Source: Paludibaculum fermentans_A
GTDB taxonomy: Bacteria; Acidobacteriota; Terriglobia; Bryobacterales; Bryobacteraceae
Assembly: GCF_051172195.1 (NCBI RefSeq)
Contig: NZ_JBPJAQ010000001.1
Location: 372,001 to 436,000 of the forward strand
Direction of reading: 5' to 3'
Length of the DNA: 64,000 nucleotides
In this document: in pieces, positions 28,353-38,063 of the stretch
Layout: each line of letters starts with the position of its first letter
How positions within the stretch are numbered: the stretch's first letter is position 1
Translations under genes and position numbers: made by a program
The notes under the pieces: generated by a model
What the model saw: only the letters and a program-made list of their open reading frames with translations
Told to the model about the DNA's origin: nothing
Database searches by the model: none

Positions 28353-28384
28353 AAAAGGGCAGCCTCCACCGGGAAGCTGCCCTC
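28353..28384 (-). terminator. Intrinsic terminator for the NHL-repeat operon
   Basis: Read on the minus strand, AGGGCAGC pairs with GCTGCCCT across a 12-base loop and runs into TTTTCC. It begins about 27 bp after the stop of the NHL gene and 6 bp from the stop of the convergent plus-strand gene. Confidence 0.75.
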
Positions 28385-28410
28385 GTACCTTTGGAATGGA
28401 ATGCGCCGGT

Positions 28411-30471
28411 CTATTTGGGCACGGCCGAGAAGATGCGGCCTTCCCGCCTGACGGCGATCAGCAGTTTGCCGGCGGAATCGACGATGAGTCCATCCGCACC
28501 GTTCAGCGGGCCGTCCAGGTAGGAACTCACGCCGTTGTCATCTTCACCCAGGAAGCCCGTAATCACCCGGACGCGGCCGTCCTTGTCGATGACGTCCACA
28601 CGAACCGACTCCGACAGATAGATTCGGTCGTCCGGCCCAACGGTCATCCCGTCCATCGAACCGAATCCAGTCTTCCTGGCTTGCAGTCCGGTGATGTCGG
28701 CATAGCTCAGGCCCAGGCCGGATCCGGCAATCGTCTCAATGGTTCCGTCCGTATTCAGCCGCCGGATGCGGTGGTTGCCCCGATCTGCGATCAACAGGTT
28801 CCCCTTTGAATCGTAGGCGATGTCGCCGGGCGAATTCAGGCGCGCCGAAGTGGCGACGCCGCCGTCACCCAACCAACCAGCCACACCGTTGCCGGCAATC
28901 ACCGTGGCGGTGTTGGAGTTCAGATCGTACTGCACCACCCGGTGGCTGCCCGTCTCGGCGTAAACCAGACGCGCCAGGGAATCAAAAACCAGTCCGGTGG
29001 GATTGCTGAGGCCGGACTTCAGGGTGCGAATCGTCCCGTTGGGATCGATGACCCGGATGCGAGTCGCTTCACTGAAGTAGATTCTGCCGTCCGCCGTCTG
29101 CAGGATTCGATTCGGTTGATCGAGGACTGCATCCGACGCCGCGGCGCCGTCACCCCTGGTATAGCCAGCGGGGAATGACTTGCCCGCGATACCCACAATC
29201 GCGTCCGGATCAGTGCAGCGCAGCAGCATGCCCGCCCCCGAATCAGAAACCAGCAGCGAGCCGTCGGACGCGCGGAACAGGCCGCGCGGCCGCATAAACT
29301 TAGCAGAGCTGCAATTCGGCCCCAGGTCGGGACGCGCCCAATTGCCAGCAAAGCGGGTAACCACGCCGGACTGCACCTTATACACCTGGTAGGAATCCTG
29401 GGAGGAAACCAGCACGCCCTGCCGCGCTGACACCAGTACCGTGCTGGGCGCGTTCAAGGACAGGCTGAGTGGTGCCGAGGCCTCCGCCGAACCCAGCGCC
29501 CCATTGCCGAGGTAGAGCCCGATGCGCGCCGCGTCGATGTCCATGCGGACGATGCGATACGCACGCGGCATGGCAATGTACATCGCCTTGTTGACGCTGT
29601 CGTAAGCGATCGAGCTGACTCGTTCCAACGGAGTGGAAGAGCTGCCGACATAGGTATCCGAAGCCACCGCGCAGCGGCCCGCGCCCGCGAACGGCCAGAT
29701 ATCACCGGCTGTGTCCAGGCGGCGAACACGGCAGCTGAAGCCGTCCGCGATATAGATGTTGCCCGCGGGATCCTTGGCCAGGCCGGCCGGGGCATTCAAC
29801 GTCGCCGAGGTAGCTTCATGGGAATCGCCCGTCGAGCCGGCATCGCCGGTGCCGACGATCACGCGCACATAGCCATCCGAGTCGATGCGGCGTACGACAT
29901 TGCGGTCGGACTCGCTGAACACCAGGCGGCCCTGGTTATCGACCACCATCCCACCGATCGAGCCGATGTCGGTTTCCAGCGCCTTGCGTTCCCGGAAGCT
30001 GCCGGAAATACCCTGCAAGCTGGTGCCGCAGCGCCCTGTGCCCGCAACATCCTTCACGGTGCCGTCGGTCTGCACCTTGCGGATTCTGCAGTATTGCGCC
30101 TCGTAGAAGATCAGGCCGCCGTCATTGTCGATGAGCAGCACCGTCGGGCTGTACAGATTGGTCGACAGTGCAGCCAGGCCCGCGGCCCCATAGCCGAGAA
30201 TACCCGTGCCTGCAAAGCGCTCAATCGACCCGTCCGGCTTCACACGCCGGATGATGCCTGCGTTCTGTTCGGAGATATAGACATTGCCGGCTGAATCCTC
30301 AGCCATGCCTGACGGCCCGTCGAGCAGTGCATCGACGGCTGGCCCGCCATCGCCCTTCCAACCGGCGCCGTACACCGATTGGACCGTGTATGCCGTGTTC
30401 GGCAGGATCTGCGCAACAGACGGAAGAGCCGTCAGCGCCGCCAACAACAGCAGGTTCCGCTTGATTCTCAT
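28411..30471 (-). CDS. Secreted NHL-repeat beta-propeller protein
   Basis: A 686-residue exported protein (LLLLAALTALPSVAQ signal). At least ten NHL-type repeats of 45-60 residues are visible, for example GPSGMAEDSAGNVYISEQNAG, then IRRVKPDGSIERFAGTG; and APAGLAKDPAGNIYIAD; and SPGDIAYDSKGNLLIADRGN. The repeats should form one or two beta-propellers for binding. It is last in the operon after the receptor and the OM protein; its ATG at 30471 lies 13 bases inside the end of the preceding gene's region (12 bp gap). No catalytic motif is seen. A role in ligand binding at the cell surface with the receptor is inferred. Confidence 0.9.
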   Translation of the reverse strand: MRIKRNLLLLAALTALPSVAQILPNTAYTVQSVYGAGWKGDGGPAVDALLDGPSGMAEDSAGNVYISEQNAGIIRRVKPDGSIERFAGTGILGYGAAGLAALSTNLYSPTVLLIDNDGGLIFYEAQYCRIRKVQTDGTVKDVAGTGRCGTSLQGISGSFRERKALETDIGSIGGMVVDNQGRLVFSESDRNVVRRIDSDGYVRVIVGTGDAGSTGDSHEATSATLNAPAGLAKDPAGNIYIADGFSCRVRRLDTAGDIWPFAGAGRCAVASDTYVGSSSTPLERVSSIAYDSVNKAMYIAMPRAYRIVRMDIDAARIGLYLGNGALGSAEASAPLSLSLNAPSTVLVSARQGVLVSSQDSYQVYKVQSGVVTRFAGNWARPDLGPNCSSAKFMRPRGLFRASDGSLLVSDSGAGMLLRCTDPDAIVGIAGKSFPAGYTRGDGAAASDAVLDQPNRILQTADGRIYFSEATRIRVIDPNGTIRTLKSGLSNPTGLVFDSLARLVYAETGSHRVVQYDLNSNTATVIAGNGVAGWLGDGGVATSARLNSPGDIAYDSKGNLLIADRGNHRIRRLNTDGTIETIAGSGLGLSYADITGLQARKTGFGSMDGMTVGPDDRIYLSESVRVDVIDKDGRVRVITGFLGEDDNGVSSYLDGPLNGADGLIVDSAGKLLIAVRREGRIFSAVPK

Positions 30472-30482
30472 GACATGTATTC

Positions 30483-31352
30483 TCAAAATGTGAGCGACAG
30501 TACGAACTCCACCTGGTTCGTCTGCATCCGTGTCGATTGAGTATCGAAAGTCCGGCGCGCCCAGCGCGTATATCGAATCTCCGGCACAAACCGGATACCG
30601 AACTCATCGATCATTTGTAATCCGGCACCCACCACATATCCGGGGATGATCCGGTTCGTCGGCTTCAGGGGTTGCTCATCGCAGCAATCCACGGTCCCAT
30701 CGGTCTGGGTGGTCTGCCCGATGGAGTGAATGCCTGTGATCTGCCGGAATGCTCCGCCGGCTTCGTAGAACCAGCGGCGGCCTGCCGTCCGGTGGTTCTT
30801 CGTGTAATAGCGGACCAGGATCGGGTAGTCCAGGATGGTCGCCCGGGTGCCCCGCTCCACAGTCATTTTGGTCCGCTCATCGGTTGTAGTCGTGGTGTCG
30901 TCCGTGCCGTAGTAGGTCACATCCGTAGTGGCAAACCGCACCCGCCGCATGATCAGGCCCGCATTGACGGCAAAGTGACTCGTCACCGTCGCTTGGAAAT
31001 TCAAACCACCACCCACCAGCCGGCTGGTGGATTCGGTCTTGGAACTGACGCTCAACCCGGTGTTGATCGTGACGTCCTTTGACTTGGCCGGCACAATTGG
31101 GAATCCAAAAACGCTGATCGAGCCGCCCGCGGAGAAGCGTCTCACATAGGAACCGTCAGCGGCCTGCAGGCCCGACTTGGATTTCACCGGCGCCTTGGGC
31201 TTTTCCGCCCCTTGCGCTGGTGTCGACGGCTCAGACTTTGCCGGCGCCGGTTGCTGATCGGTATCGTCCGCAGCCGCGGCGTTGGCCAAGCACAGCGCCA
31301 TGCTCAAGGCAAGCACAGGCCCGCGAACAGAGTTGTATTTGAGGCTCTTCAT
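30483..31352 (-). CDS. Outer-membrane beta-barrel protein
   Basis: A 289-residue exported protein: signal peptide VLALSMALCLANAAAA, a Lys/Pro/Ala-rich spacer (about 29-60), then a barrel-like part of about ten amphipathic strands ending in the C-terminal VEFVLSLTF, the aromatic-terminal signature read by the BAM machinery. The size fits an 8-10 strand barrel of the OmpA/PorT-like group. It sits 15 bp after the TonB-dependent receptor and likely works with it. Confidence 0.82.
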   Translation of the reverse strand: MKSLKYNSVRGPVLALSMALCLANAAAADDTDQQPAPAKSEPSTPAQGAEKPKAPVKSKSGLQAADGSYVRRFSAGGSISVFGFPIVPAKSKDVTINTGLSVSSKTESTSRLVGGGLNFQATVTSHFAVNAGLIMRRVRFATTDVTYYGTDDTTTTTDERTKMTVERGTRATILDYPILVRYYTKNHRTAGRRWFYEAGGAFRQITGIHSIGQTTQTDGTVDCCDEQPLKPTNRIIPGYVVGAGLQMIDEFGIRFVPEIRYTRWARRTFDTQSTRMQTNQVEFVLSLTF

Positions 31353-31367
31353 ACTCAGGCAAATTCC

Positions 31368-34300
31368 CTAAAACTGGTACCGCAGGACAAACTCGAGCGA
31401 TCGGGGTCCGCCGCTCTGGTATAGCGAACCAAACCCGCCGCCGGCCTGCGTCCTTGTCGAAATGCCGAAATTGACGCTGGTCATGTTCGCGCCTTCGTTC
31501 CTGGAAGGATTCGCGAAACTGGGGTGGTTCAGAAGATTCATCGCCGACACTGAGAGGTGCAGCGCACCGTGCTCCCCGATGTCCACACGCCGCCGCAGTG
31601 ACAGATCGAGTTGCGTCAGGCCGAGACCGCGCAGGGCGTTCCGGCCCAGATTGCCTTGCGCAAAGCCGCTGGGGCTGTCGAAGGCCGCTTTATTCAGGCG
31701 CTGTCCGCCAGGCACTGTATCGTCCACCAGCCAGACAAGCTGGCCGTTATAGTCGGGCCGCACCTGGGCGAACAGGCCCTGGCCCAAGCCGCCGGCGCCC
31801 GCGCTGGAAGTGGAGCTCACGCCAACGATGTCAAACGAAGTCCCGGCACGAGCCGCGAACATGAAGTCGGTGTACCAGTTCTTCAGCAGGGCCGTCATGA
31901 AAGAATTCTGCGGCGCCGGCAGCAGGTAGGAGCCGCTGACGTTCAGGTTATGCCGGACATCATAGTCGGAGTTGCCGCGCTCACTGTCAAAGAGCGTCGC
32001 AAAGCTGCCGAAGCCCAGGTCGTTCGAAGCGGTGTCGATCGAGTGCGACCAGGTGTAGCTTACCTGCGTCTGCAGGTTCTTCACATACCGCCGCCGGTAT
32101 TGCACCTGCAGTGCGTGGTAAGAAGACTCCGCACCGTTGGTGGCCAGGCTCAACAAATCAAAGTCGCCGGAGAACGAAGGCTGACTCTCGGTGCGCATCA
32201 GCTTCTTGCCTTTGGTGCCGGCATAGCCGACGCTCAGCACCTGGCCCGGCCCGTACGACCGTTCCAGCGTCATGTTCCATTGCCAGATCGAAGGTGACTG
32301 AAGCGCGCGGTCCGCCGCGCCCAACCGGCCGAACGGCTTGGTGGCCGGCAGGCCCGGGACAACCAGGTCGCTGGCGAAGAGCGGGAAGGCCGCCAGGGTC
32401 AGGGTGCGCACGTTGGAGTAGGGCGCGCCAGAGAAGGCGCTCAGGCTTGTGCCATACCCGATGTCGTTAAACACACCGAACCCGCCGCGCAGCATCCACT
32501 CTTTCCCGGGGGTCGAACGGATCTGCCGGGCGAAGCCGATTCTCGGCGCGAAGTCTGCCCAGCGCGTGTTATACAGCGGCTCGCCCTGCGTCACACGGTT
32601 CGAAAGGAAGGAGGAGATTGCGTAGGGACGCTCGCCCTGTGAGACCGACGGCGCGGGATTCACATCCCAGCGCACGCCATAGGTGATGGTCGTCAATGCG
32701 CTGACGTGCCAGGTGTCCTGGATATAAGCCGAGTAGTTCGTCGTCTGGGGATAGACCGACGCCACATTCGAACTCACCGACACGTTCGTGGCAGAGCCGG
32801 AAAGCAGCGAGCCCTCGTCGGGGCCAAGCCCGTTGAATGTCGCATTCACGGTGTAAGGCACATTGTGATTCGTCACCGAAGAACGCCGGTAATCGAAGCC
32901 GACCTTGTAGGAGTGCGAACCGGCCGTGATGCTCAGCCCGTCCACCACATTCCACTGCTTCTGGTCGTTGCTGCCGCGGGCGCCAAAGGTATAGCTGGAA
33001 AGACCCAGCACACTCAGGTTGAACGAGCCGTTTGTCGTATCAACGCCTGAAGGGAAGACCACCTGGGACCGTAGGGGAATCGCGCCGCCGAAGGTGTCCA
33101 TGACTCCCGTCGCCGACATCGTATTGGACGTGAAGTTCACACGCAGATCGTTCACCGTGCGGGCGCTCAGGGATTTCACCCAGGCGCCGGTCACACTGTG
33201 CGACTTGGCATCCTGCGAGCTGATCACGCTGGGGGCCTGGAATTCCGAACCCCGCTGCTGGTTATCCGAGGGCGTAAAGCTGTAGCGCGCGAAAATCACG
33301 TTGCCAGGGCTGAGTGTGTGATCGATTCGACCCGCATAGGACTTACGGTTCTGTGGATTCGTCGTCACGGCGGTGAAGCTCGCGGCGCCGTTATCCAGGT
33401 CAGGACCGTTGGCCAGGGGGAACGCCCGGAGATAGGGGCGGAGTATGGCCGGGGCCGCGTTGCGCGCCAGCAGTGAAGGAACATTGGCCAACACGGTCTG
33501 CGGTACATCCCGCAGGGCCAAGTCAGCGGATCCGAACAGGAAGGTCTTGTTCTTGACCAGCGCACCGCCCAGGGTGCCGCCAAACTGATTCTGGCGCATA
33601 TCGCCGCGATCCAATCCGGCCGCATTGGCGAACCAGTCGTTGGCGTTGAACTTGTTGTTCCGGAAGTACTCGTATGCGGAACCGTGCACGGCGTTGGTGC
33701 CACCCCGGCTGGTCATCGAAATCTGCGCACCCGGAGTGCGTCCGAATTCCGGCGCAAACGTGGAAGTCTGAATCCGCACTTCCTGCAGGCTGTCGAGGCT
33801 CGGGCTGTTCAGCCCAGTCGCCCCGCCGGCGCCCATGGCCAGGGCCGGACCCATCATGCCGCCGCCGCCGCCCATCGGGCCGCCCAGCAAGCCGGCGCCG
33901 CCGCTGTAACTGACGCCATCCAACATGTAGTAATTCGTATTCGACCGCAGGCCGTTCGAGTTCAACTCACCGCCCGGGCCGATGCCGCTCACAATGCCAG
34001 GCGCCATCTGCACCAGGGCATTCACCGTGCGGCCGTTCACGGGCAGATGGCGCAGATAATTCTCGTCCACCGCAACGCCGGCAGAAGCGTCCGACGAAAT
34101 GCCGTACGTCTCCCCCTCCACTGTCACCGACGTGGTCTTCGTCTCCAGGGCCAACTCCAGCTTGAGCGACTTGCGGTCCCGGACTTTCAGTTCGATCAGG
34201 TTCAGCGTGAGCTCCGCGAAGCCCTTGGCCTGAACCTTTAGAGAGTACTGGCCGGGCTCGACCGGCTCGAATATGTAAATGCCCGTATCGTTCGAAGTGG

Positions 34301-34478
34301 TAGTCCGCTCCGACCCGTGCTGCAAATCCGTCAGAGTCACCTTTGCGCCAACGATGTTCGCCTTGCTCGGATCAACGATCTGCCCGGACAGCGCCGCGCT
34401 CGATTGCGCCTGAACGGCTGAACTCACCAGCACCAACGCACACACTGCCGCCGTAGGCGCGATACACCTGAAGCGCAT
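31368..34478 (-). CDS. TonB-dependent receptor, Oar-like, with carboxypeptidase-regulatory N-terminal domain
   Basis: A 1036-residue outer-membrane protein: signal peptide, then a carboxypeptidase-regulatory-like (CarboxypepD_reg) beta-sandwich (LSGQIVDPSKANIVGAKVTL, about 28-115), a plug domain (NGRTVNALVQMAPGIVSG; DSLQEVRIQT), then a large barrel ending in FVLRYQF. The plug contains a Gly/Met-rich insertion (GGPMGGGGGMMG). Start ATG 34478 has AAGGAG 4 nt upstream. Oar proteins are the main outer-membrane importers or secretion channels of Acidobacteriota; the ligand is unknown. It heads the operon with the barrel and NHL proteins. Confidence 0.93.
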   Translation of the reverse strand: MRFRCIAPTAAVCALVLVSSAVQAQSSAALSGQIVDPSKANIVGAKVTLTDLQHGSERTTTSNDTGIYIFEPVEPGQYSLKVQAKGFAELTLNLIELKVRDRKSLKLELALETKTTSVTVEGETYGISSDASAGVAVDENYLRHLPVNGRTVNALVQMAPGIVSGIGPGGELNSNGLRSNTNYYMLDGVSYSGGAGLLGGPMGGGGGMMGPALAMGAGGATGLNSPSLDSLQEVRIQTSTFAPEFGRTPGAQISMTSRGGTNAVHGSAYEYFRNNKFNANDWFANAAGLDRGDMRQNQFGGTLGGALVKNKTFLFGSADLALRDVPQTVLANVPSLLARNAAPAILRPYLRAFPLANGPDLDNGAASFTAVTTNPQNRKSYAGRIDHTLSPGNVIFARYSFTPSDNQQRGSEFQAPSVISSQDAKSHSVTGAWVKSLSARTVNDLRVNFTSNTMSATGVMDTFGGAIPLRSQVVFPSGVDTTNGSFNLSVLGLSSYTFGARGSNDQKQWNVVDGLSITAGSHSYKVGFDYRRSSVTNHNVPYTVNATFNGLGPDEGSLLSGSATNVSVSSNVASVYPQTTNYSAYIQDTWHVSALTTITYGVRWDVNPAPSVSQGERPYAISSFLSNRVTQGEPLYNTRWADFAPRIGFARQIRSTPGKEWMLRGGFGVFNDIGYGTSLSAFSGAPYSNVRTLTLAAFPLFASDLVVPGLPATKPFGRLGAADRALQSPSIWQWNMTLERSYGPGQVLSVGYAGTKGKKLMRTESQPSFSGDFDLLSLATNGAESSYHALQVQYRRRYVKNLQTQVSYTWSHSIDTASNDLGFGSFATLFDSERGNSDYDVRHNLNVSGSYLLPAPQNSFMTALLKNWYTDFMFAARAGTSFDIVGVSSTSSAGAGGLGQGLFAQVRPDYNGQLVWLVDDTVPGGQRLNKAAFDSPSGFAQGNLGRNALRGLGLTQLDLSLRRRVDIGEHGALHLSVSAMNLLNHPSFANPSRNEGANMTSVNFGISTRTQAGGGFGSLYQSGGPRSLEFVLRYQF

Positions 34479-35092
34479 GAGACTCCTTAATATCTGATCT
34501 CGTGCCATCCCGTCCTATTGGACGCAGGGGCCGGCACGGATTCCAATGCCGTCAGACGGACGTAGGTTCGCACACTTGTACGCGCGCCTTCGACCGTTAA
34601 CATAACTTTACCTTACGAACCGCACAAATTCCGTGGATGCACTAAGTCTTACACACAAATTACCACTGCCGCGCGGACGCAGCCTAACCCGCGTCATCAA
34701 ACAATAGCCACTCCGAAGAGCGGCAATCGCCTCCACACGCCAACCCAGCGGCAAGTACTAGAAGTCCGGTGCCGGCCCCTTTGGGCGGACAAGTCACCTA
34801 CGCTTCGCCAGCCGGTCTAAACAACAAAAACGGCCACATGCACCGTACTCGACAGGCTCAAACCTGGCGGACTGAAGACATCTGGCCTCAAGTACCATTG
34901 AACGCATACCAGAGGCGCCGCGTTGCGGAAAAGATCCGGGCCGCATGGCCGCGCCTGGACACATCTCCCTATTATGAACTGCTTACGCCCGGCAGGGGAA
35001 CATCATTCCTTACAGTTTGTTAGCGGTCCCCTCATGGCGCCCGGCAGTCATCCCTTTACAGGTGGCGTCCCAGCGACTACTCTCTTTTGGGT
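34479..35092. other. Divergent intergenic region
   Basis: 614 bp between the receptor operon (minus) and the kinase operon (plus). It is AT-richer than the flanks, especially 34600-34720. Short frames here (for example 34769-35023) show no codon bias and no family. Promoters for both operons should lie here; I found no clear TTGACA/TAnnnT pair. Confidence 0.5.
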
Positions 35093-36103
35093 ATGCCTGA
35101 CGATGCGGCCCGACCCAGACGAGGCGAGGGATTGGATCAAGAAGCCCTGGCCGGGTGGCTGGGTGCGCCGTTGGAGATCCGCCAGTTCCCGGGCGGCCAC
35201 TCGAATCTTACTTACCTCGTACGACTTCTAGAGCCGGATCCCACCGGCTCCCTACCCAAAGAGATGGTGCTGCGACGCCCGCCGATGGGCCCGGTTGCGC
35301 CGAAAGCCCACGACATGGCGCGTGAGTACCATCTGCTGGAAGCCGTTCACCAGCAGTTTCCCCTGGCGCCCAAACCCCTGCTGCTGTGTGAGGCTCCAGC
35401 GGTTCTCGGCTGCGTCTTCTTCCTGATGGAACTGCGCCCGGGACGCATCCTGCGCGACCACGCCCCGTTGCTTTCCCAGCGTGCGCCGCTCAGCCGGGCT
35501 TTCATCGAAACGCTCGTCGCCCTCCACTCCGTCGACGCCGCCCAGCCATCCATCGCCGCCCTGGGCAAACCGGAGGGCTTCCTCGCACGACAGGTCGCCG
35601 GCTGGGGCAATCGATGGAACAAGGCGGAATTGGAGCCAGTCGACGACATCCGTCGCACCTTGGCCTGGCTGGAACAGAATCCTCCACCAGCTTCCGGAAC
35701 TGCTCTGGTCCACAACGACTTCAAACTGGACAACCTCGTACTGGCGGAAGACACCCCAGAAGTCCAGGCCGTCCTCGACTGGGAGATGGCCACCATCGGC
35801 GATCCGCTCTTCGACCTCGGTGTCGCTCTCACCTACTGGAGCCACGCACCGCGTTTGAGCCGCATTACCGCGGAACCCGGCTTCTGGGACCGCGACACGA
35901 TCCTCCACGCCTATTCGCGGGCCAGTGGGCGCGACGTCTCGCGCATCACCTGGTACGAGGTCTTCGGCGTCTTCAAACTCGCGGTCATCGCCCAGCAGAT
36001 CTATTTCCGGTGGCGTCACGGACAGACGGCCGACGCGCGGTTCGCGCAGTTTGATGAAATGGTGAGAGAGTTGGGCGCCACGGCGGCACGTCTGCTGCCC
36101 TGA
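35093..36103 (+). CDS. Phosphotransferase of the aminoglycoside-kinase fold (ACAD10/LvaA-like)
   Basis: A 336-residue kinase: LEIRQFPGGHSNLTYLV glycine-rich N-lobe, catalytic Brenner motif VHNDFKLDN, and metal motif LDWEMATIGDPLFDLG. This is the acyl-CoA-dehydrogenase-associated branch of the APH family. In Pseudomonas LvaA and the kinase domain of ACAD10/11, such enzymes phosphorylate the hydroxyl of 4-hydroxyacyl-CoA. The ATG at 35093 is preferred to a TTG at 35087. A histidine phosphatase and an acyl-CoA dehydrogenase follow in the same operon, supporting that role. Antibiotic resistance is an unlikely reading. Confidence 0.88.
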   Translation: MPDDAARPRRGEGLDQEALAGWLGAPLEIRQFPGGHSNLTYLVRLLEPDPTGSLPKEMVLRRPPMGPVAPKAHDMAREYHLLEAVHQQFPLAPKPLLLCEAPAVLGCVFFLMELRPGRILRDHAPLLSQRAPLSRAFIETLVALHSVDAAQPSIAALGKPEGFLARQVAGWGNRWNKAELEPVDDIRRTLAWLEQNPPPASGTALVHNDFKLDNLVLAEDTPEVQAVLDWEMATIGDPLFDLGVALTYWSHAPRLSRITAEPGFWDRDTILHAYSRASGRDVSRITWYEVFGVFKLAVIAQQIYFRWRHGQTADARFAQFDEMVRELGATAARLLP

Positions 36104-36125
36104 TGCCCGCGAAGAGAGTAAATCA

Positions 36126-36845
36126 TTGAGCACTATCTATCTGTTCCGCCACGGCCAGGCCGGGCTGCGCGACGACTACGACCGTTTGTCTGAGCTCGGG
36201 CATGAACAGGCCCGCCGCCTCGGCGCCTGGATCAGCGCCGAACGCCTGCAATTCGACCAGGTGATTATCGGCGGCCTGCGCCGCCAGCGTGAAACTGCCG
36301 AAGCCGCGCTCGCCGCCCTGCACGAGGCAGGCCTGCCGCCGGCGGAGGTCCGCCACGATTCGAGTTGGAACGAGTTCGACCTGGATGTGGTTTACGACGG
36401 CATCGCGCCCCAGATCGCGGCGGCTGACGCCGAATTCCGAGCCGAACTGGAGGAACAGCTGCGCATGATCCAGGCCGGCGATGGTGCCATCCACCGCAAG
36501 TGGACCCGTGCCGACACTGCCGTCATGCGCGCCTGGATCGAGGACGCTTATCCCTGCCCCGGCGAATCCTGGGGCGGGTTCGTCGATCGCATCCGTGCCG
36601 CCGGAGAAGAGTTCCGCCGCCTGCCGCACGACGCCCGCGTGGCCGTCTTCACCTCCGCCACGCCCATCTCCATCTGGGGCGCCGCGGCGTTCGACAGCCG
36701 CAATCCCACGCACATCATGAAGCTGGCGGCGTCGGCCGTGAACTCCAGCATCACCGTCATGCACTGGCGCCAGGATGAACTCTTCCTCGCGCTCTTCAAT
36801 GCGGCTCCGCATCTCACTGAACCGCGCCTGCGCACGTTCCGGTAA
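36126..36845 (+). CDS. Histidine phosphatase (phosphoglycerate mutase-like) family protein
   Basis: A 239-residue enzyme: N-terminal phosphohistidine motif YLFRHGQAG, the GGLRRQRETAEAAL helix with the second Arg, and FTSATPISIWG in place of the usual SHG/THG region near the C-terminal His. The canonical second His is not evident there, so activity may differ from typical members. Start TTG 36126, with GAGAG upstream. It sits between the kinase and the acyl-CoA dehydrogenase (22 and 11 bp gaps), suggesting it acts on the same phosphorylated acyl intermediate. Confidence 0.85.
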   Translation: MSTIYLFRHGQAGLRDDYDRLSELGHEQARRLGAWISAERLQFDQVIIGGLRRQRETAEAALAALHEAGLPPAEVRHDSSWNEFDLDVVYDGIAPQIAAADAEFRAELEEQLRMIQAGDGAIHRKWTRADTAVMRAWIEDAYPCPGESWGGFVDRIRAAGEEFRRLPHDARVAVFTSATPISIWGAAAFDSRNPTHIMKLAASAVNSSITVMHWRQDELFLALFNAAPHLTEPRLRTFR

Positions 36846-36856
36846 ACTGGCCTGCG

Positions 36857-38053
36857 ATGCCGATCGTCCGCTCCGACCGTTCCCTCGACCTTGAACGGCG
36901 CCTCACGGCGTTCCTGGACGAACACGTCTACCCTAACGAGAAGCGCTTCTTTGACGAGAAACGCCGTCCGGACCGCTGGCAGCCTTCAGCCGTTATTGAG
37001 GAACTGAAGCCCAAGGCGCGCGAAGCCGGCCTGTGGAACCTCTTCATGGACTTGCCCAACTTCGACTATGCACCCTTGTGCGAGGTGATGGGCCGGTCGT
37101 TTCTCGCGCCGGAACTCTTCAACTGCTCGGCGCCCGATACCGGCAACATGGAGGTGCTGGCGCGCTATGGCAACGAAGAACAACAGCGCCAGTGGCTGGT
37201 TCCGCTGCTCGCCGGTGAGATCCGCTCGTGCTTCGCCATGACGGAGCCGGCCGTGGCCTCCTCCGACGCAACCAATATTCAAGCCTCCATCCAGGCGGAC
37301 GGCGACACCTACGTCATCAACGGCAGAAAGTGGTGGACCTCCGGAGCCGGCGACCCGCGCTGCCGCATCGCCATCCTGATGGGCTGCACAAATCCGCAGG
37401 CCCCACGCCACTTGCGGCAGTCCATGATCCTCGTACCGATTGACACTCCAGGGGTTCGCGTCGAACGGATGCTGAACGTCTTCGGCTATGACGACGCGCC
37501 GCATGGCCACGGTGAGTTGTCGTTCGAGAACGTGCGCGTGCCGTCCTCGAATATCCTGCTGGGCGAAGGCCGCGGCTTTGAGATCGCCCAGGGACGCCTG
37601 GGCCCGGGCCGCATCCATCACTGTATGCGCAGCATCGGCATGGCCGAGCGGGCGCTCGAGCTCATGTGCCGCCGTACTCTCGCCCGCCAGGCCTTCGGCA
37701 AGCCCATCGCCGAACAGGGTGTCATACGCCAGTGGATCGCCGACTCCCGCATTGAGATCGAACAGGCCCGCCTGCTCGTCATGGCTGCCGCGGCGCGCAT
37801 GGATGAGGCCGGCAACAAAGCCGCTCGCCGCGAAATCGCCATGATCAAAGTGGTTGCGCCCAACATGGCGCTACGAGTCATCGACCGCGCCATTCAAGCG
37901 CACGGCGGCGCCGGAGTCTGCGACGATTTCCCGCTCGCCTACGCCTGGGCGCAGATCCGCACTCTCCGCCTCGCCGACGGACCCGACGAGGTCCACCGCG
38001 AAGCCATTGCGAAGCTCGAGCTCAAACGCTACCAGGACGGCCCGGCGCAATGA
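36857..38053 (+). CDS. Acyl-CoA dehydrogenase, ACAD11-like
   Basis: A 398-residue flavoenzyme: FAMTEPAVASSDATNIQ (FAD/substrate motif), VINGRKWWTSGAG, SFENVRVPSSNILLGEGRGF, and the C-terminal AHGGAGVCDDFPLAYAWAQIRTLRLADGPDEVHR, which matches the ACAD10/11 branch. In that branch the enzyme works with the APH-like kinase, removing the 4-phosphate and rehydrating to 3-hydroxyacyl-CoA for beta-oxidation (known for LvaC and ACAD11). The substrate chain length cannot be read here. Confidence 0.93.
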   Translation: MPIVRSDRSLDLERRLTAFLDEHVYPNEKRFFDEKRRPDRWQPSAVIEELKPKAREAGLWNLFMDLPNFDYAPLCEVMGRSFLAPELFNCSAPDTGNMEVLARYGNEEQQRQWLVPLLAGEIRSCFAMTEPAVASSDATNIQASIQADGDTYVINGRKWWTSGAGDPRCRIAILMGCTNPQAPRHLRQSMILVPIDTPGVRVERMLNVFGYDDAPHGHGELSFENVRVPSSNILLGEGRGFEIAQGRLGPGRIHHCMRSIGMAERALELMCRRTLARQAFGKPIAEQGVIRQWIADSRIEIEQARLLVMAAAARMDEAGNKAARREIAMIKVVAPNMALRVIDRAIQAHGGAGVCDDFPLAYAWAQIRTLRLADGPDEVHREAIAKLELKRYQDGPAQ

Positions 38054-38063
38054 CGGAGCATCG

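Noticed and set aside
34769..35023. A short plus-strand frame of 84 residues in the divergent intergenic region
   Set aside because: No codon bias, no Shine-Dalgarno and no recognisable domain.
35093..36103. Aminoglycoside resistance gene
   Set aside because: The APH-fold kinase sits with an acyl-CoA dehydrogenase of the ACAD11 type and a phosphatase, so a role in acyl-CoA metabolism is far more likely.
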